From Limnohabitans sp. (GTDB lineage: Bacteria > Pseudomonadota > Gammaproteobacteria > Burkholderiales > Burkholderiaceae_C), in assembly GCA_021731425.1 (NCBI GenBank), contig JAKFXJ010000399.1, positions 1 through 7,600 of the forward strand: a stretch of DNA of 7,600 nucleotides. The letters run 5' to 3'. Under the pieces are notes generated by a model. It saw only the letters and a list, made by a program, of their open reading frames with translations. It was not told the origin of the DNA and did no database searches. Below are positions 1 to 7,600 of the stretch, in pieces (within the stretch, counting starts at the first letter, position 1; each line of letters begins with the position of its first letter). The position numbers and the translations under genes were made by a program.

Positions 1-740
1 GATGAGTTCCACAACACAAAGTTTGGGCGTGACGTGCAGGTGGGGCGCAAAAAGGCTTTGGCCGTGTTCCAGCGCCAGCCGCTGCGTTGGTTCACATCGA
101 AGTAAGACACGCCCTCGTTGTTGCCCCGGTTGAAGTCGTCGGTGGCGGGAATGCCTGCTTGCTGGGCGGCTTGTGCAAACGCGTCCAATACGTCCCAGCG
201 CAGGCGCTGTTTTTCGATGCGCCATTCGCCCCCCGTTTTTTGCTCAAGCAGGCTGTGCAGGTAACCGACCTTGGGCAAGTCGGTGGGGTCTAGCAGTTCA
301 GACTGGGCTCCTTTGGCCCCATGAAATTCGTTGGCGCCCTTGTAATGGTCTTCGTGCAGCTTGAAGTAAGGCAAGCTTTGGTCCCAGCGCCACGCATCGT
401 TGCCTGTGATTTGCGCCCACTGGTCGTAGTCACGCGATTGGCCGCGCATGTAAATCATGCCGTTGATGCTGGAGCATCCGCCGAGCACCTTGCCACGGGG
501 GTAACGCAAGCTGCGCCCATTCAGGCCTTCGGTGGCTTCCGTTTGGTACAGCCAGTCGGTGCGCGGGTTGCCGATGCAGTAGAGGTAGCCCACGGGAATG
601 TGGATCCAGTGGTAATCGTCTTTTTTGCCTGCTTCGATTAAAAGCACTCGCTTGCTGGCATCGGCACTCAGCCGATTGGCGAGCAGGCACCCTGCGGTGC
701 CTCCGCCAACGATGATGTAGTCATAGGTGTTGTTGTCCAT
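1..740 (-). CDS. GMC-family FAD-dependent oxidoreductase (choline/alcohol dehydrogenase-like), 5' part only
   Basis: This is the first 246 codons of a gene that continues past the left edge; the family is usually about 530-560 residues long. The protein would oxidise an alcohol using bound FAD and pass electrons to an unknown acceptor. An N-terminal dinucleotide-binding fold is visible: a GxGxxG-type loop (G12, G14, G17) after a beta strand, then a second strand ending LLIEAG with E36 placed to bind the adenosine ribose of FAD. Residues 81-100 match GMC signature 1, with the core GKVLGGCSSINGMIYMRG. A later block (about 171-232) with the cores EKQRLRWDVLDAF and DFNRG is typical of proteobacterial GMC enzymes. 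About 27 residues (142-168) look like an insertion between the usual FHG and GGEWR motifs. The ATG at 740 is chosen because the fold starts directly after it; its ribosome binding site is weak. It is transcribed divergently from the symporter operon. The substrate cannot be told; no signal peptide is seen, so it is probably cytoplasmic. Confidence 0.93.
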   Translation of the reverse strand, partial: MDNNTYDYIIVGGGTAGCLLANRLSADASKRVLLIEAGKKDDYHWIHIPVGYLYCIGNPRTDWLYQTEATEGLNGRSLRYPRGKVLGGCSSINGMIYMRGQSRDYDQWAQITGNDAWRWDQSLPYFKLHEDHYKGANEFHGAKGAQSELLDPTDLPKVGYLHSLLEQKTGGEWRIEKQRLRWDVLDAFAQAAQQAGIPATDDFNRGNNEGVSYFDVNQRSGWRWNTAKAFLRPTCTSRPNFVLWNS

Positions 741-879
741 GCTCAAAGCATAAAGTAATCAAGTCTGAAAAGTAGAGAGAAAACAGACACCCATCGTCTA
801 AGTGTTTTCCCTTGGAACCAAACTTAAATCAAAATTTGGCCGCTTTCATCAGACAGCCGTAAGGATGCCCCCGCACAGT

Positions 880-942
880 CCAACCACCGATGTGGTCTTT
901 GGGCCGCAGCGTGTGTCGGCCCAGCGGAGTTTCTCTGCTGGG
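880..942 (+). promoter_or_regulatory. Structured 5' leader of the symporter operon: three inverted repeats, two mutually exclusive
   Basis: Three dyads lie within 63 bp. The first is ACCAC (883-887) with GTGGT (892-896) around a CGAT loop. The second is GGGCCG (901-906) with CGGCCC (917-922). The third is a ten-pair stem, 920-929 with 933-942, around a TTT loop, perfect except for one G-T (G-U in RNA) pair at 926/936. The second and third share bases 920-922, so both cannot form fully at once. The third ends 15 bases before the purine-rich ribosome binding site at 958-963. No run of T follows it, so it is not an intrinsic terminator. A leader able to switch folds is inferred; no known riboswitch class was recognised. 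Confidence 0.4.
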
Positions 943-957
943 AGTCATAACGATCAT

Positions 958-963
958 GAGAGG
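958..963 (+). promoter_or_regulatory. Ribosome binding site that sets the start of the DUF4212 subunit
   Basis: GAGAGG lies six bases before the ATG at 970. The open frame extends upstream to an ATG at 802, but no comparable site precedes that codon and the added residues do not resemble the family. The site therefore favours 970 as the true start. Confidence 0.75.
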
Positions 964-969
964 TATTAC

Positions 970-1227
970 ATGCAGGACGACAACAGTCACGCCTACTGGA
1001 AAGCCACCATCAAACTGCTCACCAACATCCTGATTGTCTGGTTTGTGGTGTCTTTTGGTGCTGGTATTTTGTTCGCTGAACAGCTGAACAATTTCAAATT
1101 GGGCGGTTACCCCGTGGGCTTCTGGTTTGCCCAGCAAGGCTCCATCTACATTTTCATCATTCAGATTTTCTATTACGCCAAGCGTATGAACGAAATCGAT
1201 CGTGAATTCAACGTTCACGAAGAATAA
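970..1227 (+). CDS. DUF4212 small subunit of a sodium/solute symporter
   Basis: This 85-residue membrane protein matches the DUF4212 family (small subunit of VC_2705-type sodium:solute symporters). It is thought to accompany the large symporter encoded next door. Family hallmarks seen are an N-terminal HAYWKA, a first membrane helix at about residues 12-34, the GGYPVGFWFAQQGSI stretch at about 45-60, a second helix to about 70, and a charged cytoplasmic tail with AKRMNEIDREF. The length is normal for the family. The ATG at 970 is chosen over the in-frame ATG at 802 because of the ribosome binding site at 958-963 and because the family starts just before HAYW. The large subunit begins 12 bases after the stop codon, so the two are almost certainly one operon. 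The exact role of the small subunit (stability, assembly or transport) is not clear from the sequence. Confidence 0.93.
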   Translation: MQDDNSHAYWKATIKLLTNILIVWFVVSFGAGILFAEQLNNFKLGGYPVGFWFAQQGSIYIFIIQIFYYAKRMNEIDREFNVHEE

Positions 1228-1239
1228 AAGAGGCTGAAT

Positions 1240-3045
1240 ATGGATTTACAAACAACCATTTACCTGGTGGTCGGTCTCAGCTTCGCGCTGTACATCGGCA
1301 TCGCCGTTTGGGCTCGCGCTGGCAATACCAGCGAGTTTTATGCGGCAGGTGGCAACATCGGCCCCAAAATGAACGGTATGGCCACTGCGGCCGACTGGAT
1401 GTCGGCTGCGTCCTTCATCTCCATGGCCGGTCTGATCTCCAACATGGGTTACGGCGGTGCGCTGTTCCTCATGGGCTGGACAGGCGGCTACGTGTTGTTG
1501 GCCATGCTGCTGGCACCCTACTTGCGCAAGTTCGGCAAGTTCACTGTGCCCCAGTTCATCGGTGACCGTTTCTATTCGACAACGGCCTCGACTGTGGCAG
1601 TGATCTGCTTGTTGACAGCGTCGACCACTTACATCATCGGTCAGATGACCGGTGTGGGCGTGGCCTTCTCTCGTTTCCTGAACGTTTCCAGCGATACCGG
1701 TATTTACATTGGCCAAGCCATTGTGTTCCTGTACGCTGTGTTCGGTGGCATGAAGGGCATCACTTACACCCAAGTGGCACAGTACATCGTGTTGATTTTT
1801 GCCTACACGATCCCTGCGATCTTCATCTCCTTGCAGTTGACTGGTAACTTCCTGCCCCAGCTGGGTTTGGGTGGTAACTTCTCCGGCACCGACGTGACTT
1901 TGTTGGCCAAGCTGGACCAAGTGGTCACTGACCTGGGCTTTGGCAAGTACACCACGTCCATGCCAGGCAGCATGCTGAACATGTTCATGTACACCCTGTC
2001 GCTCATGATTGGTACAGCCGGTCTGCCCCACGTCATCATGCGATTCTTCACTGTGCCTTCGGTGAAAGACGCTCGCAGCTCCGCTGGTTGGGCCCTGATC
2101 TTCATCGCCATCCTGTACACCACAGCTCCTGCCGTGGCTGCCATGGCCAAGCTGAACCTGCACGCCACTGTCAACACCGCTGTCAAAGCTGGTGGTGACC
2201 TGTACGCCCCTGAAGCCAGCATCAAGGCCGAAGAGCGTCCTGACTGGATGAAGCGCTGGGAAAAAACCGGCCTCTTGAAGTTCGAAGACAAGAACGGTGA
2301 CGGCCGTATCCAGTTCTACAACGACAAGACCAAAAACGAAGCTGCCAAAGGCAAAGCAGAAGCTGCTGGCTGGAAGGGCAACGAGTTGACCGTGAACGCC
2401 GACATCATGGTGATGGCCAACCCCGAAATCGCCTTGCTGCCCAACTGGGTGATCGCCTTGGTGGCTGCTGGTGGTTTGGCTGCTGCGTTGTCTACTGCTG
2501 CAGGTTTGTTGATGGCCATTTCTTCTGCCGTGTCGCATGACCTGGTGAAGAACGTCTTCATGCCGAACATCAGCGAAAAAGGTGAATTGCTCGCCGGCAA
2601 GATTGCCATGGCTGTGGCGATTGTGATTTCTGGCTATCTGGGTCTGAACCCGCCAGGTTTCGCTGCCGGTACTGTTGCTTTGGCCTTCGGTATTGCTGCT
2701 TCCTCCTTGTTCCCCGTCATCATGATGGGCATCTTCTCCAAGAAGATGAACAAAGAAGGCGCTATTGCCGGTATGTTGGCTGGTTTGTTTGTGACACTGT
2801 TCTACGTGTTCGCACACAAAGGCATCTTGTTCATCAAGGGCACAGAGTATCTGGGCCTGATCGGTGGCGCCAACAGCTTCTTCGGCATCACGCCAGAAGC
2901 CATCGGTGCCGTCGGTGCGATGGTCAACTTTGCTGTGGCCTTCACCGTGGACAAGTTCACCAAAGAGCCACCAGCACACATCCAAGCCATGGTCGAGGCC
3001 GTTCGCGTCCCACGTGGTTCCGGTCAAGTGACTGGCGCTCACTAA
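1240..3045 (+). CDS. Sodium:solute symporter, large subunit (SSS/SLC5 family, VC_2705-like; probable acetate or small-carboxylate uptake)
   Basis: This 601-residue, roughly 13-helix inner-membrane permease belongs to the solute:sodium symporter family and is expected to bring in a small carboxylate with Na+. Family motifs include ADWMSAASFISMAG at about 51-64 (first core helix), GGMKGITYTQVAQY near 168-181, and GTAGLPHVIMRFFTVP near 255-270; the last two closely resemble the acetate permease ActP. S418 and T419 fall where PutP has its Na+-site Ser/Thr pair, and D52 lies in the first core helix. The protein is about 50 residues longer than ActP (about 549). The extra length is a hydrophilic segment (about 310-395) before that Ser/Thr helix, containing an EF-hand-like loop at 350-361. 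The start at 1240 has AAGAGG six bases upstream. It follows the DUF4212 subunit by 12 bases. Codons favour GGT, GCT, AAG and AAC, unlike the GC-ending codons of the kinase operon, suggesting high expression. The substrate is inferred from family only. Confidence 0.95.
   Translation: MDLQTTIYLVVGLSFALYIGIAVWARAGNTSEFYAAGGNIGPKMNGMATAADWMSAASFISMAGLISNMGYGGALFLMGWTGGYVLLAMLLAPYLRKFGKFTVPQFIGDRFYSTTASTVAVICLLTASTTYIIGQMTGVGVAFSRFLNVSSDTGIYIGQAIVFLYAVFGGMKGITYTQVAQYIVLIFAYTIPAIFISLQLTGNFLPQLGLGGNFSGTDVTLLAKLDQVVTDLGFGKYTTSMPGSMLNMFMYTLSLMIGTAGLPHVIMRFFTVPSVKDARSSAGWALIFIAILYTTAPAVAAMAKLNLHATVNTAVKAGGDLYAPEASIKAEERPDWMKRWEKTGLLKFEDKNGDGRIQFYNDKTKNEAAKGKAEAAGWKGNELTVNADIMVMANPEIALLPNWVIALVAAGGLAAALSTAAGLLMAISSAVSHDLVKNVFMPNISEKGELLAGKIAMAVAIVISGYLGLNPPGFAAGTVALAFGIAASSLFPVIMMGIFSKKMNKEGAIAGMLAGLFVTLFYVFAHKGILFIKGTEYLGLIGGANSFFGITPEAIGAVGAMVNFAVAFTVDKFTKEPPAHIQAMVEAVRVPRGSGQVTGAH
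2287..2322 (+). other. EF-hand-like loop encoded within the symporter (residues 350-361)
   Basis: The twelve residues read DKNGDGRIQFYN, matching D-x-N-x-D-G-x-I at calcium-loop positions 1, 3, 5, 6 and 8. Position 12, usually Glu or Asp, is Asn, with Asp following. The segment lies between the inferred core helices 7 and 8, which places it on the periplasmic side in the LeuT fold. Calcium binding is an inference and has not been shown. Confidence 0.5.
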
Positions 3046-3053
3046 AACCCGAC

Positions 3054-3095
3054 GCTGCAGCCCCGTGCTGCAGCCCAGGCCCCGCCTTGGCGGGG
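3054..3095 (+). repeat. Tandem hairpins downstream of the symporter gene
   Basis: The first stem is GCTGCAGC (3054-3061) with an identical self-complementary GCTGCAGC (3067-3074) around a five-base loop. The second is CCCCGCC (3080-3086) with GGCGGGG (3089-3095). Neither has a T-run after it. They may protect the 3' end of the symporter message from exonucleases, or act with the terminator that follows. Confidence 0.55.
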
Positions 3096-3107
3096 AGTGA
3101 GACAATC

Positions 3108-3142
3108 AAAGCCCTGCGGGTGTCATGCCAGCAGGGCTTTTT
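3108..3142 (+). terminator. Intrinsic terminator of the symporter operon
   Basis: A perfect ten-pair stem, AAAGCCCTGC (3108-3117) with GCAGGGCTTT (3131-3140), encloses a 13-base loop and runs into five T residues (3138-3142). This is the form of a Rho-independent terminator on the plus strand, 63 bases after the symporter stop codon. The reverse strand lacks a proper T-run. It ends about 40 bases before the next gene, so that gene probably has its own promoter or relies on read-through. Confidence 0.82.
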
Positions 3143-3181
3143 ATATGGAAGCGGGCAACAGCCCTCCAGGAGTGAATTGAA

Positions 3182-3535
3182 ATGATTTTCGACGTCAGTG
3201 TGGCCATCACCTGGATCTTGTACCTGGCCTTGTTTCCCATGGCATTTTTCTGGTGGCGTCGTGCGTACCGGATTTTGGTCAAACGTGATTTTTCTGAGGT
3301 GGCCCTGCGCCGGGGTGAGTCGCCCCCCAACCCCGAAAAGTTCGCGCCCTATGAAATGGTGATCAACATGATCGCCGGCACCATCGCGGTGGGCGTGATT
3401 GTTTTTGTGGCCATGGGCCGACTGGACTACGACAGCTGGACCGCATTGGCCGGCAGCACCATTTGGTGCAAGTTTTTTGCGAGTTTTGTGCTGGGGCGTC
3501 ACGCGAACCCGAATTTTGGCAAGAAGAAAATCTGA
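3182..3535 (+). CDS. Small two-helix membrane protein of unknown function
   Basis: This encodes 117 residues that I do not recognise as a named family. Two hydrophobic segments are clear, at about residues 5-25 and 61-81, separated by a basic and polar stretch (WWRRAYRILVKRDF, then GESPPNPEKFAPYE) and followed by a polar tail ending in GKKKI. Positive charge next to the first helix suggests that the 26-58 loop is cytoplasmic. It is judged real because AGGAG (3168-3172) lies nine bases before the ATG, its composition fits a membrane protein, and it fills the gap between two operons on the same strand. It lies just after the symporter terminator and 188 bases before the sensor operon, so it may be its own transcript. 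A role linked to transport or sensing is only a guess from position. Confidence 0.8.
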   Translation: MIFDVSVAITWILYLALFPMAFFWWRRAYRILVKRDFSEVALRRGESPPNPEKFAPYEMVINMIAGTIAVGVIVFVAMGRLDYDSWTALAGSTIWCKFFASFVLGRHANPNFGKKKI

Positions 3536-3723
3536 GCGCTGCAGCCTGCAAGGGGCCAATCACCCTTGGCCCAAGCCCACACCAGGTTGGCTGGCGTTTG
3601 TTCAGAGCTCGTGTCAGCGTGAATACGTCAGTCGATGGTCAGGGTCAGCGGGACAATGGTGAGTCAAACGCCCTGGTCCCCGCAGTGTAGAGTCCGGGCC
3701 ATTCGCCCCCACAGGAGACAGCC
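3536..3723 (+). promoter_or_regulatory. Intergenic region upstream of the sensor-kinase operon
   Basis: This 188-bp gap probably holds the promoter for the signalling operon. It begins with a hairpin, GGGCCAA (3553-3559) with TTGGCCC (3566-3572), that lacks a T-run and is at best a weak terminator for the preceding gene. Farther down, GTCAG occurs four times on the same strand (starting at 3613, 3627, 3638 and 3644). TTGTTC at 3598 followed after 16-17 bases by TGAATAC is only a poor sigma-70 match, so no promoter is called. The short open frames here have no family likeness and are not called as genes. Confidence 0.4.
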
Positions 3724-3935
3724 ATGTTCAAAAGCCTGGGTGCCCAACGCTTGTTGGCGTTATTTCTGGTCGGTTGCGGATTGCTCAACTTCCCTTTGCT
3801 GGCCTTGTGGAGTCAGAATGTCACCGTCTGGGGCATTCCACTGTTCCCGCTGGCCTTGTTCAGTATTTGGGCGCTCTTGATCGCGGCCTTGGCTTGGATG
3901 ATGGAGCGCTCTGACCGCTGGCAGGAGGACGGCGA

Positions 3936-3939
<4 letters not shown>
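3724..3939 (+). CDS. Small membrane protein upstream of the sensor kinase (DUF3311/CbrX-like)
   Basis: This 71-residue protein has two predicted membrane helices, at about 7-29 and 35-60, with GIPLFPLALFSIW in between and an acidic tail (MMERSDRWQEDGE). The pattern resembles the DUF3311 small proteins that accompany SSS transporters. Its position matches that of CbrX, the small reading frame in front of the transporter-kinase CbrA in Pseudomonas. The start is supported by AGGAGA ending five bases before the ATG. Its stop codon overlaps the kinase start in an ATGA at 3936-3939, so translation of the two is likely coupled. Possible roles are a small subunit for the kinase's transporter domain or control of kinase translation. 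The family assignment comes from pattern only. Confidence 0.82.
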
Positions 3940-6684
<2,745 letters not shown>

Positions 6685-6686
<2 letters not shown>

Positions 6687-6694
6687 AGGAGGAT
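6685..6694 (+). promoter_or_regulatory. Very strong ribosome binding site of the response regulator
   Basis: AAAGGAGGAT, close to the full complement of the 16S rRNA 3' end, begins inside the kinase stop codon (6684-6686) and ends six bases before the ATG at 6701. It is stronger than the other sites in the window. This suggests that the regulator is made in excess over the membrane kinase. Confidence 0.75.
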
Positions 6695-6700
6695 GATCCA

Positions 6701-7075
6701 ATGCCCCACAAGATTTTGATTGCCGACGACGAGCCCAACATCGTCATTTCGCTGGATTTTCTGATGCGCCGCGAAGGCTATGTTGTGCACCTGGCCCGCG
6801 ACGGGCAAGAGGCCATCGAGGCCATTGAACAGCACCGCCCGGCGCTGGTGTTGCTGGATGTGATGATGCCGCGCAAAACCGGCTTTGAGGTGTGCGAGGC
6901 CGTACGTGCACGCAGCGAGCTCGACGGCACGCTGATCCTGATGTTGACCGCCAAAGGCCGCGAGACCGACATTGCCAAGGGCCTGGCGCTGGGGGCCAAT
7001 GCCTACATGACCAAACCTTTCTCGACCCAGGAGCTGACCCGCAAAGTGGCCGAGATGCTGCAGGGGGTGGCATGA
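6701..7075 (+). CDS. Single-domain (CheY-like) response regulator
   Basis: This 124-residue protein is a receiver domain with nothing attached. All key residues are present: the acidic pocket D9/D10, the phosphorylation site D53 in LVLLDVMMP, T83 in LMLTAKG, and K105 in YMTKPF. It should be the cytoplasmic phospho-acceptor of the kinase encoded 14 bases upstream. The length is complete for a receiver, and the stop at 7073-7075 leaves no DNA-binding or enzymatic output domain, whereas CbrB and CrbR carry DNA-binding domains. It must therefore act by binding a partner or by passing phosphate on. Its last codons overlap the start of the next gene in an ATGA (7072-7075), which points to coupled translation and perhaps a physical link to that product. 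Confidence 0.96.
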   Translation: MPHKILIADDEPNIVISLDFLMRREGYVVHLARDGQEAIEAIEQHRPALVLLDVMMPRKTGFEVCEAVRARSELDGTLILMLTAKGRETDIAKGLALGANAYMTKPFSTQELTRKVAEMLQGVA

Positions 7076-7600
7076 ATTGGAAGCTGCAAGCTGCCTTGAC
7101 AGTGGCGGCCGCTTTGGTTTTTGCCTTGTTGGGCGTGGGCCTGGTGTGGGCCGTGCTCACGCCCGAGCAGGCCACGCAGCTGGGTGCCCTGCTGGCAGGT
7201 GTTTGGGCGGTGGCGCTGCTCGCGCTTTTGCCCATGGTGGCGCTGTCGGCGTGGTTTTGGCGCGGACACGATCGCCAACACGCACAGGCCCCTGATCGCC
7301 TGCTGGAGAAGGTCAAGCTGCTCAGCGCAGCGGCGCAAAGCCAGCAGATCGATCTGCGCTCGGAGCCGCCCGCGCTGCAGCGCTTGGGCGAGGCCATCAA
7401 TGCACTGGCGGCAGAGCGCGACCGCTGGCGCGATGACGTGAAAACCCAAGTGGCCCAGGCCAGCCAGAGCATCCAGCAAGAGCGCAACCGCCTGGCCGCG
7501 CTGATGTCGGAGCTGAACCAAAGCGTGGTGGTGTGCAACCTGGACGGCCGGATTTTGCTGTTCAACCACCGGGCGCGGCTGCAGTTCAAGCTGATGGCGG
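7072..7600 (+). CDS. Membrane-anchored protein with PAS domain (N-terminal part); probably a PAS/3'-5' exonuclease fusion
   Basis: The first 176 residues are visible and the gene runs off the right edge. Two membrane helices lie at about 5-29 and 38-63. A HAMP-like and then heptad-rich region follows (about 75-143), including LGEAINALAAERD and QSIQQERNRLAALM. From about 144, LMSELNQSVVVCNLDGRILLFN is the typical opening of a PAS domain. From memory of related genomes, proteins with this beginning next to transporter-kinases are long fusions ending in a DnaQ-like 3'-5' exonuclease domain. That domain lies outside the window, so it is inference; a histidine kinase or other signalling protein is the alternative. 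The start overlaps the regulator stop by four bases (ATGA), making this the likely fourth gene of the operon and a candidate target of the regulator. The frame is open to the edge. Confidence 0.85.
   Translation, partial: MNWKLQAALTVAAALVFALLGVGLVWAVLTPEQATQLGALLAGVWAVALLALLPMVALSAWFWRGHDRQHAQAPDRLLEKVKLLSAAAQSQQIDLRSEPPALQRLGEAINALAAERDRWRDDVKTQVAQASQSIQQERNRLAALMSELNQSVVVCNLDGRILLFNHRARLQFKLMA

Larger units (their letters stand above)
741..969. promoter_or_regulatory. Divergent intergenic region between oxidoreductase and symporter operon
   Basis: This 229-bp gap must hold the promoter for the symporter operon (plus) and probably that for the oxidoreductase (minus). The left half (741-840) is AT-rich and fits a promoter area, but no pair of -35/-10 boxes close to the sigma-70 consensus was found on either strand. 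A -24/-12 sigma-54 site was looked for around 835-855 and not found. Small dyads are present: TTCC-CTT-GGAA at 807-817, and CCAAA (818-822) with TTTGG (835-839). The right half (880-942) is rich in hairpins and is listed separately. That this region controls both genes is inferred from the gene arrangement. Confidence 0.5.

Noticed and set aside
835..855. Possible sigma-54 promoter around TTTGGCCGCTTTCATCA
   Set aside because: There is a GG but no GC dinucleotide at the required spacing, so it does not fit the -24/-12 consensus.
802..969. In-frame 56-residue N-terminal extension of the DUF4212 subunit from the ATG at 802
   Set aside because: It has no good ribosome binding site, does not resemble the family, and covers the hairpin-rich leader. 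The ATG at 970 has GAGAGG six bases upstream.
1240..3045. Naming the symporter actP
   Set aside because: Motifs resemble ActP, but the DUF4212 partner and the long inserted loop place it in the VC_2705-type group, whose substrate cannot be settled from sequence alone.
1246..3105. A 619-codon open frame on the minus strand covering the whole symporter gene
   Set aside because: It is the antisense shadow of a strongly codon-biased gene. Its product is rich in His, Gln and Gly, has no family motif, and lies opposite a clear SSS permease.
3553..3572. Hairpin considered as the terminator of the 3182-3535 gene
   Set aside because: The stem is good (seven pairs) but no T-run follows, so it is reported only as part of the intergenic region.
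3463..3690. Open frames in the gap before the sensor operon
   Set aside because: They overlap the end of the 3182-3535 gene in another frame and lack family likeness and ribosome binding sites.

Overview
The window reads as chromosomal DNA of a betaproteobacterium, most likely a member of the Comamonadaceae (Burkholderiales). This rests on moderate to high GC, dense operons with ATGA overlaps, and the families present: a DUF4212/VC_2705-type symporter pair, and a sodium:solute-symporter/histidine-kinase fusion followed by a CheY-like receiver and a PAS-type membrane protein. The taxon is inferred from protein resemblance and was not tested by a search. No mobile element, CRISPR array, tRNA or rRNA was seen.

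Layout. Positions 1-740 (minus strand) hold the N-terminal 246 residues of a GMC-family FAD oxidoreductase that runs off the left edge. A 229-bp divergent intergenic region (741-969) follows, whose right half could fold into several hairpins just upstream of the next gene. Positions 970-3045 (plus) hold a two-gene transport operon: a small DUF4212 subunit and a large SSS-family symporter, probably for acetate or a similar small carboxylate. The symporter carries an EF-hand-like loop in a region predicted to be periplasmic. Tandem hairpins and an intrinsic terminator lie at 3054-3142. A two-helix membrane protein of unknown function is at 3182-3535, then a 188-bp gap. From 3724 to the right edge runs a tightly packed plus-strand signalling operon: a small membrane protein (DUF3311/CbrX-like), a 916-residue SSS-STAC-histidine kinase of the CbrA/CrbS/MxtR type, a single-domain response regulator, and the start of a membrane protein with a PAS domain that probably continues into a 3'-5' exonuclease-type domain beyond the window.

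How they may work together. Transporter-fused kinases of this type are known regulators of carbon-source use, including the acetate response in Vibrio and Pseudomonas. Here the kinase sits about 0.9 kb downstream of a real carboxylate symporter, which suggests that one locus handles both uptake and sensing of the same class of substrate. The kinase keeps all its catalytic boxes. Its transporter domain, however, lacks the Ser/Thr pair and the acidic residue that the neighbouring symporter keeps at the inferred sodium-site positions. The response regulator has no output domain, so the signal must pass to another protein; the co-translated PAS membrane protein is the closest candidate.
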